Positions 1 to 9,610 of a stretch of 64,000 nucleotides of DNA are shown piece after piece; positions within the stretch are counted from its first letter, which is position 1, and each line of letters opens with the position of its first letter. Under the pieces are notes generated by a model, which searched no databases, was not told the origin of the DNA, and saw only the letters and a list, made by a program, of their open reading frames with translations. The DNA comes from Globisporangium splendens (lineage: Eukaryota; Oomycota; Peronosporomycetes; Pythiales; Pythiaceae): positions 62,001-126,000 of the forward strand of contig VFIW01000064.1 of the NCBI GenBank assembly GCA_006386115.1. The letters run 5' to 3'. Both the position numbers and the translations under genes were made by a program.

Positions 1-714
1 GCACATCGCCTCACTCTTAGGGTCGATGGCAAAGGAGACAGTCTTTTGTTGGCGCCTGACTGCTCCACCTCCGTTCGTTTTCTTCAAAATGGGTACCGCT
101 CGTGAACATGGGGGGCCATCGCACTCCGCAATATCACGAGGGTCATCCGGGATCTCTTCCACAGATGTATACACCCACACCACTTCGTCCGTTGTTGTGC
201 AGCACAAGTCAACATCACGTGACTTGTCAACGGAGATCTTCATCTTCATCCAGTCAATGCTAGGTTGATAACGCTTCAACCACGGCATGCCCAGGATGAT
301 GTCAAACTTGTCATCGAGGTCGAGTAGAATAAACTCGTCTTCACCTCGGAAATCTTCACACTTCATTGCCAAGCGCACCACGCGCTTCGGCATCTTCACA
401 GTCGACCCGTTGGCCAACCGGACGATCATCGTCTTGTCTTCATTCGCATCAGGCATTGGTACTTTATGCCTGACGATCGCTTCATTTCGAACAAAATTGT
501 TCGACGCACCAGTGTCAACCAAAGCACGTAGAGGCGTTGCAATACCGTCTACATGAGCTTTGAGAACGATCAAACTTGACGTTTGACTGACACTGTTCTC
601 CCTCGTGGAAACTGCATGTGCATCGTGCACATTGGGGCCAGAGTCCTGTGTATCCACAAACACAGTCCTCTTTTCGAGCCCAGTAGGAGGCCCCGCCCCT
701 ACTGGTCGTTCCCG
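1..714 (-). CDS. pol: Ty3/gypsy pol, 5' part (aspartic protease), element 1, cut by window edge
   Basis: This is the -1 reading frame that continues after the gag of element 1 and stays open to the left edge. It has no stop and no obvious start of its own. It carries a retropepsin domain: ALVDTGASNNFV holds the catalytic DTG triad and ILGMPWLKRYQPSIDW is the distal protease motif typical of Ty3/gypsy elements. The protein would be made as a Gag-Pol fusion by frameshifting at 714–720. Reverse transcriptase and integrase must lie outside the window. The frame, the motif and the absence of stops are seen directly. The fusion is inferred. Confidence 0.85.
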
Positions 715-720
715 TTTTTT
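680..720 (-). promoter_or_regulatory. -1 ribosomal frameshift signal, element 1
   Basis: On the minus strand the heptamer A AAA AAC (720–714) sits exactly in the gag frame as X XXY YYZ. It is followed by an 8-nt spacer and a perfect 8-bp stem, CCAGTAGG (705–698) with CCTACTGG (687–680), around a 10-nt loop. The gag stop TAG (701–699) lies inside the stem. The -1 frame opens directly into the protease frame. Frame relation, heptamer and hairpin are all visible. Function is inferred from known retroviral signals. Confidence 0.85.
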
Positions 721-1754
721 GAACGTTGGGAACGATCGAACCCACGGCCGCGACCGTAGTTGTTCGAGCGCGAACCCTGTGTCGTTTGCCGGTCAGGCAA
801 GGACACTTTGCAGTTCCGAGCGAAGTGACCCGACTTCCCACAACGGAAACATTTTCCATCGTTGCGAGGACGTTCATTTCCAGGCGTGGAAATGTACGAG
901 ATGTCCATCGGCTCTGGGCCATCGTGCGCGACATTCGCTTGTCTTGGTGGCCTTGACGGAAACCCTTGGAACTTGGCTTGCTTGATGCTGAACTCTTCTT
1001 GCATCGCACGGCTGATGGCTTCGTCCAGCGTCTTGGGATACTCACGGAACAATTGGTTCCGGATTGGCCCGTCGTTCAGACCCATCATGAACGTCACAAC
1101 TTGCGTCGGAACGTCAATCGGCTCGTCCACGATGCTTGAGACCAGGAAGCGCGCTCGTTGTGCATACGAATGCAGATCGAAACGGCCTTGGCGAAGCTTG
1201 AGGAACTCGGCACGCGCACGGAACTCGCTCTGCGGTGGTTCAAACGCTGCCTTGAGCTCCGCCTTGAAGTCTTCGTAGCTGTAGAAGCAGTTTGGATCCG
1301 ACAAACGCTTCCCATAAGCCCAGCTCTTTGCACGACCCGCAAGGTTGGGCATCGCGAACAACACTCGCTGCATTGGGTCACGAAGTTGTCTTGCAGTGAT
1401 AGCTGCATCCAACTCGACGAACCATCTCGAAAGAGGTTCGTTCTCTCCGCCACGATACGGAGAGACATCCAGCTTCAGCGGCACCGTCCTGAAGGACGAA
1501 ACAGGGGTTGCGACCTGCTTTCGAGATTCAATAATCTCGTGGTGCATGAAACTGACCGCGGCGTTCTTCTGGCCTTCAGGAGACGCCGATCGTAGCAGGC
1601 TGATTACAGCAGCCTCCCCGATGACGTTTCGCATCCGCTCCAGCGCCGACCACTCATAAGAAGACAAATGAGGAAAATACTCATTCGTCAACTCGACAGT
1701 TTCCGGTACTGCTGGACCGAGTGGCACATCTACTCCTTCCATGTTCTCAGACAT
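699..1754 (-). CDS. gag: Ty3/gypsy Gag polyprotein, element 1
   Basis: A capsid-like retrotransposon Gag of about 351 residues counted from the first ATG (1754). The open frame extends a little further upstream without an ATG. The middle part (LSRWFVELDAAITARQL, then RVLFAMPNLAGRAKSWAYG) is the retrotrans_gag type fold. The C-terminus carries one CCHC zinc knuckle, CFRCGKSGHFARNC, for RNA binding, and a basic RG-rich tail. The stop lies 13 nt after a -1 slippery heptamer, so this is the zero-frame product that assembles particles. It is paralogous to but clearly diverged from the gag of element 2. Confidence 0.9.
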   Translation of the reverse strand: MSENMEGVDVPLGPAVPETVELTNEYFPHLSSYEWSALERMRNVIGEAAVISLLRSASPEGQKNAAVSFMHHEIIESRKQVATPVSSFRTVPLKLDVSPYRGGENEPLSRWFVELDAAITARQLRDPMQRVLFAMPNLAGRAKSWAYGKRLSDPNCFYSYEDFKAELKAAFEPPQSEFRARAEFLKLRQGRFDLHSYAQRARFLVSSIVDEPIDVPTQVVTFMMGLNDGPIRNQLFREYPKTLDEAISRAMQEEFSIKQAKFQGFPSRPPRQANVAHDGPEPMDISYISTPGNERPRNDGKCFRCGKSGHFARNCKVSLPDRQTTQGSRSNNYGRGRGFDRSQRSKNGNDQ

Positions 1755-1840
1755 AGACAGAAGTAGGTCTTGGACAGGAATGCGCGAAGTGCTCAAAGCC
1801 GCTTCGTCAAACCTTTCTTGGCTTGGTCGCTGGAAGGACC

Positions 1841-1856
1841 GCTCGAAGTGCTACCA
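1841..1856 (-). other. Primer binding site, element 1
   Basis: On the minus strand, TGGTAGCACTTCGAGC starts 2 nt after the end of LTR A. TGG complements the CCA end of a tRNA. Element 2 has TGGTAGCACTCG at the same place, which supports the assignment. The primer tRNA was not identified. Confidence 0.7.
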
Positions 1857-1858
1857 GG

Positions 1859-2481
1859 TGTAATGGGGCGCTGTTCCAAACAGTCCCCAAAACACGGCAC
1901 ACACGCTTGTGCGACTTGAGGAAGCGATCTCCCGACTTGGAGGGAGAGAAGACGACTTGAGTACTTGAGGGTGAAATTGCAACTGAATTGAAATGAGCTT
2001 ATGGTTCCTGACACTACATGTAAAACACCACTAGGGCTCCTAGAGGTTTTATAACTAAAACCTAAACATACACAATAAAACCTACGAATCTGATATACAA
2101 AACCTTGGGTACACTGAGGTTGAACCCAGGGGATCTTCGAGAAACTTGAACTTGAAGTCCCGTGGAAAATTCCCTGCAAAGTGATTGGCTACAGCCACTC
2201 ACTTTAGGTGGCAGAGACACGTCGGTCTCATCGCCAGTGCAGTTTCCCAAGTAGGAACCATCACTCTGTACTGATTAGTACATGTGAACAACATTCTGCA
2301 CTGATCAGCACAGAGAGCGCTCGTGACGTCATGGGATGACGTCACATGTGCATGTGGGGACTGTCGTACTGTAATCCCTTTGTTAATTGTCTCTCCACAA
2401 TGCACACTGAAGGTTGTGTGTGGCACACTAGATCTGGGAACAGATCCACCTTCATGTAATGGCTAGGTATAGCCCATTACA
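1859..2481 (-). repeat. LTR A: 5' LTR of element 1
   Basis: A 623-bp LTR with inverted ends TGTAATGGG and CCCATTACA. It is followed on the minus strand by the primer binding site and gag of element 1. Its sequence from 1920 onward recurs at 2482 with many mismatches, so the two copies are of different age. It includes the imperfect palindromic stretch around GTGACGTCA near 2320–2345, which is also present in LTR B. Confidence 0.85.
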
Positions 2482-2832
2482 GGAAGCGATCTCCCGACTT
2501 GGAGGGAGAGAAGACGACTTGAGTACTTGAGGGTAAAATTGCAACTGAATTGAAATGCTTATGGTTCCTGTCGCTACTTACGAATGAACCCCAAGGGATC
2601 CTACAGGTTTTATAACTAATACCTAAACATACACAATAAAACCTATGAATCTGATATATAAAACCTTGGGTACACTGAGGTTGAACCTACGGGATCTCCT
2701 GGAAACTTGAACTTGAAGTCCCGTGGAAAATTCCCTGCAAAGTGATTGGCTACAGCCACTCACTTTAGGTGGCAGACACACGTCGGTCTCATCACCAGTG
2801 CAGTTTCCCAAGTAGGAACCATCATTCACGTG
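2482..2832 (-). repeat. LTR B, distal part (older LTR, interrupted)
   Basis: Diverged copy of LTR A starting at LTR position 62 (GGAAGCGATCTCCCGAC). It directly abuts LTR A and lacks the first 61 bp as read on the plus strand. It is interrupted at 2832 by element 2 and resumes at 11376. The abrupt start next to the TG end of LTR A suggests that element 1 inserted into this LTR. Confidence 0.8.
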
Positions 2833-3379
2833 TGTAACCGGACACTTCCGAGTTACGCAGCACGGTACGTGTGTGAGGAAGCGTGTGCACGACTTCTCTC
2901 AAGGACTCTGTTCCAAGAGCTGTTGCCTTCTTCCTGCAGTGCAACGATCGGTCACCTATAGATCTCTATAGAGTAACCGTCAATAACTAAAGACTTAGTC
3001 AGAGGTAAAAATGGAACTGTTTATTTGTTGGGGTTGCCCTTTGCAGGATACCCTGAGTTATCTTTAGTTCACTATCTAGCATAGTGAACCTCCGCTTATT
3101 TCAATGTGGACATAAGTGAATGGCTCTGAATTGCCGTGTTATTCAATTGGTCTAAAAGCATATAGTTTTAGCCTATGAGAGTCGTGTCTGTGACCGACCT
3201 CTAATCAGAGTGGCTTGGCTACCTTTGTGGTTCGAGTAAGTGCGGCGAACCTAATGGATCGGCTGCTTTGGTGTTTCTCGTAGCTAAGTACGGAAACTTT
3301 AGTTGCATGCGGACTTAGTCCAATGCCAACAGATTGAGCTAAGTTGCTGCGGTGCAGCTTAGCGTGTGACCCCGTTACA
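2833..3379 (-). repeat. 3' LTR of element 2
   Basis: 547-bp LTR beginning TGTAACCGG and ending CCCGTTACA on the plus strand. It matches 10828–11375 almost base for base (for example GGTCACC versus GGTTACC near 2950). It is 3' relative to the minus-strand genes. Confidence 0.92.
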
Positions 3380-3392
3380 CCACCCCCCACCT
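3380..3392 (-). other. Polypurine tract, element 2
   Basis: The minus strand reads AGGTGGGGGGTGG immediately before the TG that opens the 3' LTR. This is the normal position and composition of a plus-strand primer tract. Confidence 0.75.
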
Positions 3393-3453
3393 AAAGTGCG
3401 AAACACGGGAGTGGTTTCGAAAGAGTGGTGGCCACGCTACGACGCACGAAGTC

Positions 3454-5079
3454 GTGGTCAGAATTCTTCGGGAGAGGCACTGCGAACACGCGTGCAAATC
3501 TCTCCGAAAAGCATCGCAACATCACAAGTGTGAACGTACACGTGATGGCGACGAACAAATCGGTGCGCGAAAAGATCGCCCGAAGCGCGAGCGGTCCTGC
3601 AGAAGGACTCGTTCAAAGACTGCAGAAGCTCGCGCTGAGAAGCGCGAGGCGGCAAGCGCAAAACAACGCGCTGCCGCTGCGGTCACGTCTGCCACGGAAG
3701 ACGTGAGCAAGAGCGACGACGAGTCGACTCAATCGAAGACTGCTCCTGACGGTGTCAGTGAGCTGCAATTTGGCGATCTCCCTGCCATCAAGCCGATTAG
3801 CAGGGCAAGCGACGCCGATGACGACACGGCAGTCGACTACCAAGAGTACTCACCCGAGGAAGGGGAGGAAGAGGAAGGCATCACCGTGAGGCGCGACTCC
3901 ATCGACGAGTGGGTCGAGTATGAGGAGCTGCGTTACGGGAGCGGTAGCCCCGAACTGCACGAGTTGGAGCGAAATCCCTCGGCGGACGTCTCGATTTATC
4001 GGACGGAGGAAGAGAATGACGTCGCAAAGACTGTCAATGAAAGGGAGAAGGAGGAGGTCATCATTACCAACAATGAGACCGGACTGGAACCACCACCAAA
4101 AGGTTCCGTCCATTTTTCGCTTCCCATAATGCCGCCGCCAAAGGAATGGCCGACAGCGAAAACCCCGGCAAATTTACTTGCACGGACGCGGGTTCCACTC
4201 GAGAGGTATGACTCCGAGTTCGCGCGATGGCGCGAAGCCGATCTGCGAGGACGTGATGGGGCACTGCGCGTGCACCCGATCCCGGTTATCCTTTACGAAG
4301 GTGAGACCGAGGATCACTATGAAATCGCGTTCTTGGCATCAAGAACCGGTGTGAAACGCTTTGGGGCTGCGCGTACATTGGCCACCGATCCTGGGGCACA
4401 ACGTAGCCAGCGCATGCAATTCGCTGTGCAGCGCGTACAAAAGTACCGCGAAGCAACAAAGAGTGATGACCGTGCTCGCACGAGTCTCGGTATTAACAAG
4501 CGACAGATGGGCGAGTCTCACTCGCCATCAACGCACGCTCAAAAGCGGCGACCATGTCGGGAACGTCCTCGAGGAGGCGCTCAGCAGGCTCCCATGAGCT
4601 CTGCGACAAATCGTATCCACGCCACTTCACAAGGTAGTGGGTGTTCCCCTTGCGCCGCTGCACACGCAGCAGGCGCTCGACATGGTAGTGGCGCTGTCCC
4701 TGCTTATCCATCAGCGGGACCGGTGGCGCCCTACCGCGCTTCAGCATCGGTGGTTGCACCTGATGCGATGGTTCAGATGGTTCACGCGAACGCATCGTCT
4801 TTGGGGGCGCTACAGCAAGATGTCCGTGCCCTTCGCCAGCAGTATCTGGACGAGACCTCGCTGTTAAAGCAGAGGGTGACGGCGCTTGAGACGGAGCTGA
4901 AGGAAGCTCGTCAGATGCTGGAGGAGTACCATGTCCGCGGGAAGAACTTCCACGCGAGGTACGCTCCGCGAGTGAAGACGCTTTGGGAGAGGCACAACGC
5001 GCTCGTGTCTCGATGGGCGGCGTCTGAGCCCCCTGATGAGACCGACGTGCTCCCGCACTGGGATAAGAATCCGCAGTAG
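3454..5079 (+). CDS. Antisense ORF of element 2 (acidic, coiled-coil protein)
   Basis: A 541-codon open frame on the strand opposite to gag-pol. It occupies the space between pol and the 3' LTR and overlaps the last 587 bp of pol. The N-terminal half is basic, then strongly acidic (YSPEEGEEEEG). The centre has LPIMPPPKEWPTAKTPANLL. Near residues 440–500 there is a convincing coiled coil with heptads through LKQRVTALETELKEARQML. The frame opens without an ATG near its 5' end. The first in-frame Met is near residue 227, while an ATG at 3545 lies in another frame, so start or splicing is unclear. The family is not recognised. It could be a chance opening, but length and heptad order argue against that. 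Confidence 0.5.
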   Translation: MVRILRERHCEHACKSLRKASQHHKCERTRDGDEQIGARKDRPKRERSCRRTRSKTAEARAEKREAASAKQRAAAAVTSATEDVSKSDDESTQSKTAPDGVSELQFGDLPAIKPISRASDADDDTAVDYQEYSPEEGEEEEGITVRRDSIDEWVEYEELRYGSGSPELHELERNPSADVSIYRTEEENDVAKTVNEREKEEVIITNNETGLEPPPKGSVHFSLPIMPPPKEWPTAKTPANLLARTRVPLERYDSEFARWREADLRGRDGALRVHPIPVILYEGETEDHYEIAFLASRTGVKRFGAARTLATDPGAQRSQRMQFAVQRVQKYREATKSDDRARTSLGINKRQMGESHSPSTHAQKRRPCRERPRGGAQQAPMSSATNRIHATSQGSGCSPCAAAHAAGARHGSGAVPAYPSAGPVAPYRASASVVAPDAMVQMVHANASSLGALQQDVRALRQQYLDETSLLKQRVTALETELKEARQMLEEYHVRGKNFHARYAPRVKTLWERHNALVSRWAASEPPDETDVLPHWDKNPQ

Positions 5080-8000
5080 CGTCATGGTAGCGTTTCAGCA
5101 AACCCACGTAAAACACGGGGTGCGTTGCCATTCGCGTTGGGAGATCGAGCTTGTAATTCAAGTCTCCAATCTTCTCCACAACAGTGTACGGCCCGATGAA
5201 TCGTGGCAACAACTTGCTCCCGCTGGGGAGCGTTGTGACTGCATCGTTTGGTAGGTTTTTAATGCTCAATAGCACTTTATCACCCACACAAAACGTTTGT
5301 TTGTTCTTCCTACCCGATTTATCGGCGTAGAGCTTCTGCTTGTCTTGCGCAGCAGCTAGTTGGTCGCGTACGCGACGCAACAATGCTGCGCGCTCATCAA
5401 CAAATTGCCGCGCTGCCGCGACGGCTTTGTCTTGCTTTTTCGTTGCTCTCGCAGCGCGTGCTGCAGAGAGATCTATTTCTGCGCCGGTGGGTGACACCGC
5501 GCGCCCTCCCTTTCGTGGCTGACGCTCGCACGAGCAGTCGCCTGATTCTGTCTGAGACTGGCTATTTTTGGCACGAGTACCGTAACTCGGTACCGTGGGA
5601 GATCGATCTATAGGGACACGAGTACCGTAACTCAGTACCGTGGAAGATCGATCTATAGGGACACGAGTACCGTAACTCAGTACCGTGTTTTTCTCTCCAA
5701 ATGTGGAACGCGTGCCGTCCGGTAAGACCGTGACAGATTCGAAGTGCGACCGCACAGGCGGCGCATCGCGCGCGTCCACGTGAACGGTTAACGCCACGTC
5801 TGGTGACGGAGGTCGCGCACTCGCATCGAGCGCAGCGAGTTGCCCTCCCACCGCAGAATATTCGACGCCCTCAAACAGAGTGGCGGGTACGCGCGGGTGC
5901 CGCAGCGAGTTAAAATAGAACGGAGTCACGGCCGTAGAGGCGTGCTCGCTGCTATTTATAGCAAACTCGGCGTACGGCAGCCAGCGGCTCCAGTCGCGGG
6001 GATGATCGACAGCGATGCTGCGAAGAATATCCTCGACGACACGGTTTACGCGCTCGGTTTGCCCGTCTGTCTCGGGATGATCGGCAGTGGACATCGCCAG
6101 ATCTGTGCCGAGCAGGCGGAAGAGTTCGCGCCAAAAGGCAGCGGTGAAACGCGGGTCCCGGTCTGATACAATAGACTCGGGCAAGCCGTGATAGCGGAAC
6201 ACGTGCTCTAAAAATAGGCATGCCGTCTCTTGGGCAGTGACATGCTTGCGCACAGGCGCAACATGCACCATTTTGCTCAGTCGGTCGACGAACACGACGA
6301 CGCCTGTGTTGCGCGCCTTGTCTTCCGGGAAACCGAAGACGAAATCCATGCTGACCGACTTCCAGCAATCTTGCGGAATCGGCAGCGGCGCTTTGTTCTT
6401 GCCCGCAGGCTTCACGCGCTGGCACTGTTCGCATGAACGTACATAATTGGCCACCCATTTGTATTGGTGTGGCCACCAAAACACATTGGACACTTGCAAG
6501 AAGGTCTTTTCACGCCCCAGATGCCCACTCGCTGGCGCATCGTGAAACTCATGAAGGATCGAAAGTTTCAGATCCTGGTCATGCGGTACATACACACGCG
6601 GGTAATCGAAGTTGGACAGTTGATGCCACAATAACCCGTCGTGATAACTAAACCGAGCAAGCTTTGACTCGAGTTTGGCAGGCAATGACTCTTTCGACGA
6701 GCCGTCAAAGTGAGCAATCAACAAGCGACATTCATCGTCCTTTGGATAAAGCGACTGAATATTGTCCTTGAGCTTTGTTTGCACTCGACTGATGCTCAGA
6801 TGCATGAGATCAGGAGCGCGCTCCGAACACAGAGCGTCGGCGCTGTTGTCAACGCTCGACTCGTAATCTGGACGGCGCGAAAGCGCGTCCGCCAGAACAT
6901 TTTCCTTTTCCGGCTTGTATTCGACCCGAAAGTTGAACTCGGAGAAGAATGCAAGCCATCGCGCCATTCGCTGCGACAGATGGGGAGAATTAATCGCGGT
7001 CCGCAAGGACGCGTGATCCGTGTACACAACAAACGGTGTCGCACCCAAAAGGTGGACCCTGAACTTCAAGAGAGCGTACTTGATCGCAAGCAGCTCCTTG
7101 TCGTGCACAGGATAGTTCTTTTCAGCTGCTTTAAGCAGTCTGCTTTGGTATGATACGACGCGCTCATGGCCGTCATCATCCTTCTGCATCAGCGCACAGC
7201 CAATTGCAAAATCGCTGGCATCGCACACGACACTGAAGGCTTTCGTGTGGTCCGGCAACGCCAGGACAGGAGCGCGAACAAGCGACTCCTTCACGTCAAT
7301 GAATGCATTCATGACATCGCTGGTCCAGTCCCATTCGACATCCTTTTTCAAGAGATGCGTGAGTGGACGGACTCTCGCCGCATAGTTGTGGCTGTACTTG
7401 TGCAAATAGTTTGCCAAGCCAAGCCACTTGCGCAAATCCTTGACGTTCTTTGGGATCGGCCAGTCGGCGATCGCCTTGATCTTCTCTGGGTCCGCGCGGA
7501 CTCCAGCCTTGCCAACATAGCAGCCCAGGATCGGAATCTCTGAGGCGCCAAAGATGCACTTCTTCAGGTTGCAATACAGACTGTTGTCTCGTAAGCACTG
7601 CAACACTGAGCGCAAATGTCTCTTGTGCACGTCAACGGCGCTGAGATCTCCTTCGGCACGACTGCGCACGAAGATGTCATCGAAGTAGCTCGGTGCGTAC
7701 GCACGATGAGGACGCAGAAGATGCGTTACCAGACGATTGAACGTCGCTGGTGCATTCTTCAGACCTTGCGGCATAACGAGCCACTCCCACAGCATTCCGC
7801 TGGGTGTGCTTACTGCCGTCAAGGGAACGTCACTCTCTCGCATGAGGATCTGATAGAACCCATCCATCAGATCCAATGCTGAGAACACAGTTGAGCCGCC
7901 CATGGAGTCGATCAAGACATCCTTTCTTGGGATCGGTGTTTGTGCCGGAATGGTGGCGGCGTTCAGCTTGTTGAAAGCGTGAACAATGCGCCAGCCACCA

Positions 8001-9610
8001 GTCGCTTTCCGCACACAAAACGTGGGTGAGCTATGTGGAGACTTGCTTTCTCTCACATGACCGGCGAGGGCTCGTTTCGCGAAGAACTCGTCGATAGCCT
8101 CAACCTGCTCGCGGGGCAGCGGCCATTGTCTGGTCACGCAATATTTGCTCCCGGGCTCGAGATCGATCTCGTGCCGTACGCCACGGTCAACGGGCAGGGC
8201 ACTTGGCACTTTGTCGGGGAACACATCTTTGAACTCCCACAACAAGTCAAAGTATGGACTGCCTTTCACGGCGTCCCAGTCCTGAGCAGCAAACCGCCTC
8301 TGTTTGTCTGACTCCAAAACACTCTCATCCGCAGTGGACGAGGTGCACAGTTCGCTACGCGTAAACGCGGTAGGAACGACGATCTCGCGGATCTGATCAC
8401 GCTCTAGCTCCGTAAGAAAGAGCTCGAAGCTCATTTCTTCGAGGGATACGATCGCCTCAACGGTACTCGGCAGCCCATGGAGCGCCGCAAATTCAGCGAA
8501 GAACACTTCGTCTGATGCGTTTGCTTCCGGACTGCGCTTTGCGCGTCTGAGTGCCACGTCAACGTGAGCGCGATCTATCGACGGATCCGAGATCCTGTCA
8601 AAGGCGCGCAGCGAAGCTGCAGCTGCGTCGAGAGATGGGGCAATCGTGTGCGAGGCGGCCGTTTCCTCAGCAACAGATGCCAATGCACTGTCTCTCTTGC
8701 GAGCTGACAACTTGCGTCGCCCTCGTCGGTTGATGCGAACACGCGACCTCGCGGTTCTGAGCTCCAGTACTGCACCGTCAGGGTGGTACGAGCTGGCTGA
8801 CGCGTGTACACCTGTACTGTCGCTGTCACTTGCGGGGGCTGGCTCAGATGCTCTGGAGCCGCACACTTGCGCACCAGTGTCCACGTCTGGACTTTCTGGC
8901 GCTTCCGCACAAACTGGGCTACCTGCCGCAGTGTATCGCTTCGCTGGGCTACCTGCCTCAGCGCATCTTCTTGCTGGGCTCTCTGCCGCAGCGTGTGTGT
9001 TTGAAGCGGGGCTACCTGCCGCCGCGTGTCTTCCAGCTGGGCTCCCTGCCGCAGCGTGTTCAATGCTCACATCCATAGCGTGGAAATATTCCCGCAATCT
9101 TCGCTCTTCATCAGAGGAAGGGGTGGAGCTCCCGATTGTGCGTGCTCGCCAATCGATCCAAGGCTGATGTTTCGCCAGCCAAGGCATTCCTAGGATGAGG
9201 TCGTACTTCGACCCCATCGCTAGTACTACGAATGTTTCTTTGCAGACAAAGTCGCAAAATCTGAAAGAGAGTTCAACTCGAACTCCTTCAGTGTGTACTG
9301 TCGACCCATCGGCCAGACGTACGATCATCTTCTCGCGCTTGCCAGTGTGGACAAGTCGCTCATACGCTTGCAGACTCTGTTTCAGAGCTGACTTAGAGAC
9401 GAAGTTCTGTGACGCACCGCAGTCAACAAGAACCGTCATTTTCTTCTCATAGCCCTTCACATCGGCGCTATATACCAACATCTCACTCGGAGCCTTGTTG
9501 CCAAGAGCTCCTGGGACTAAGCTTCCCATCTGCACGACTCTAGTAGTCGGCGATGCCGAAGCTATAGAGTCCGTCTCAGTAGAGCGTCCCGCTTCTACTG
9601 AGACGTTCCG
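4493..9610 (-). CDS. pol: Ty3/gypsy chromovirus Pol polyprotein, element 2
   Basis: About 1,700 residues in the -1 frame relative to gag, open from the frameshift site. Domains in order: aspartic protease (VDCGASQNFV, then ILGMPWLAKHQPWIDW), a spacer with short repeats, reverse transcriptase (PQGLKNAPATFNRL, catalytic YFDD), RNase H (CDASDFAIG, YTDHASL), integrase with an HHCC finger (CEQCQRV) and DDE core (SMDFVFGF, SDRDPRF, QTERVNR), a GPY/F module (PRFIGPYTVVEKIGDLNYKL), a low-complexity linker, and a C-terminal chromodomain (YLVKWRGYDLSQSSWEP). The chromodomain is the hallmark of chromoviruses, which target chromatin marks. The protease uses DCG and the polymerase YFDD where DTG/DSG and YIDD/YVDD are usual. 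Confidence 0.95.
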   Translation of the reverse strand, partial: RNVSVEAGRSTETDSIASASPTTRVVQMGSLVPGALGNKAPSEMLVYSADVKGYEKKMTVLVDCGASQNFVSKSALKQSLQAYERLVHTGKREKMIVRLADGSTVHTEGVRVELSFRFCDFVCKETFVVLAMGSKYDLILGMPWLAKHQPWIDWRARTIGSSTPSSDEERRLREYFHAMDVSIEHAAAGSPAGRHAAAGSPASNTHAAAESPARRCAEAGSPAKRYTAAGSPVCAEAPESPDVDTGAQVCGSRASEPAPASDSDSTGVHASASSYHPDGAVLELRTARSRVRINRRGRRKLSARKRDSALASVAEETAASHTIAPSLDAAAASLRAFDRISDPSIDRAHVDVALRRAKRSPEANASDEVFFAEFAALHGLPSTVEAIVSLEEMSFELFLTELERDQIREIVVPTAFTRSELCTSSTADESVLESDKQRRFAAQDWDAVKGSPYFDLLWEFKDVFPDKVPSALPVDRGVRHEIDLEPGSKYCVTRQWPLPREQVEAIDEFFAKRALAGHVRESKSPHSSPTFCVRKATGGWRIVHAFNKLNAATIPAQTPIPRKDVLIDSMGGSTVFSALDLMDGFYQILMRESDVPLTAVSTPSGMLWEWLVMPQGLKNAPATFNRLVTHLLRPHRAYAPSYFDDIFVRSRAEGDLSAVDVHKRHLRSVLQCLRDNSLYCNLKKCIFGASEIPILGCYVGKAGVRADPEKIKAIADWPIPKNVKDLRKWLGLANYLHKYSHNYAARVRPLTHLLKKDVEWDWTSDVMNAFIDVKESLVRAPVLALPDHTKAFSVVCDASDFAIGCALMQKDDDGHERVVSYQSRLLKAAEKNYPVHDKELLAIKYALLKFRVHLLGATPFVVYTDHASLRTAINSPHLSQRMARWLAFFSEFNFRVEYKPEKENVLADALSRRPDYESSVDNSADALCSERAPDLMHLSISRVQTKLKDNIQSLYPKDDECRLLIAHFDGSSKESLPAKLESKLARFSYHDGLLWHQLSNFDYPRVYVPHDQDLKLSILHEFHDAPASGHLGREKTFLQVSNVFWWPHQYKWVANYVRSCEQCQRVKPAGKNKAPLPIPQDCWKSVSMDFVFGFPEDKARNTGVVVFVDRLSKMVHVAPVRKHVTAQETACLFLEHVFRYHGLPESIVSDRDPRFTAAFWRELFRLLGTDLAMSTADHPETDGQTERVNRVVEDILRSIAVDHPRDWSRWLPYAEFAINSSEHASTAVTPFYFNSLRHPRVPATLFEGVEYSAVGGQLAALDASARPPSPDVALTVHVDARDAPPVRSHFESVTVLPDGTRSTFGEKNTVLSYGTRVPIDRSSTVLSYGTRVPIDRSPTVPSYGTRAKNSQSQTESGDCSCERQPRKGGRAVSPTGAEIDLSAARAARATKKQDKAVAAARQFVDERAALLRRVRDQLAAAQDKQKLYADKSGRKNKQTFCVGDKVLLSIKNLPNDAVTTLPSGSKLLPRFIGPYTVVEKIGDLNYKLDLPTRMATHPVFYVGLLKRYHDATADSYPSAGARRSHQGAQTPPIETRARCASPKASSLAERTSRGSSSRGHGTPPASDELPSAPSQAPSPSALTARSRPDTAGEGHGHLAVAPPKTMRSREPSEPSHQVQPPMLKRGRAPPVPLMDKQGQRHYHVERLLRVQRRKGNTHYLVKWRGYDLSQSSWEPAERLLEDVPDMVAAFERALMASETRPSVAC
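5572..5685 (-). repeat. 45-bp tandem repeat inside pol, element 2
   Basis: About 2.5 copies of a 45-bp unit. On the plus strand each unit starts CACGAGTACCGTAACTC at 5572, 5617 and 5662. In the pol frame each encodes a 15-residue unit, STVLSYGTRVPIDRS. The repeat lies between the integrase core and the GPY/F module, a region that tolerates length change. Confidence 0.85.
8915..9060 (-). repeat. ~30-bp degenerate tandem repeat inside pol, element 2
   Basis: Five imperfect units with starts near 8915, 8946, 8976, 9008 and 9039, built around GGGCTACCTGCCGCAG. In the pol frame they give a 10–11-residue AAAGSPA-type repeat between the protease and the reverse transcriptase. Confidence 0.7.

Noticed and set aside
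2820..2840. Target-site duplication of element 2
   Set aside because: The flanks share only a loose CATCA-like match and 7 extra bases sit on the left. No clean duplication can be stated.
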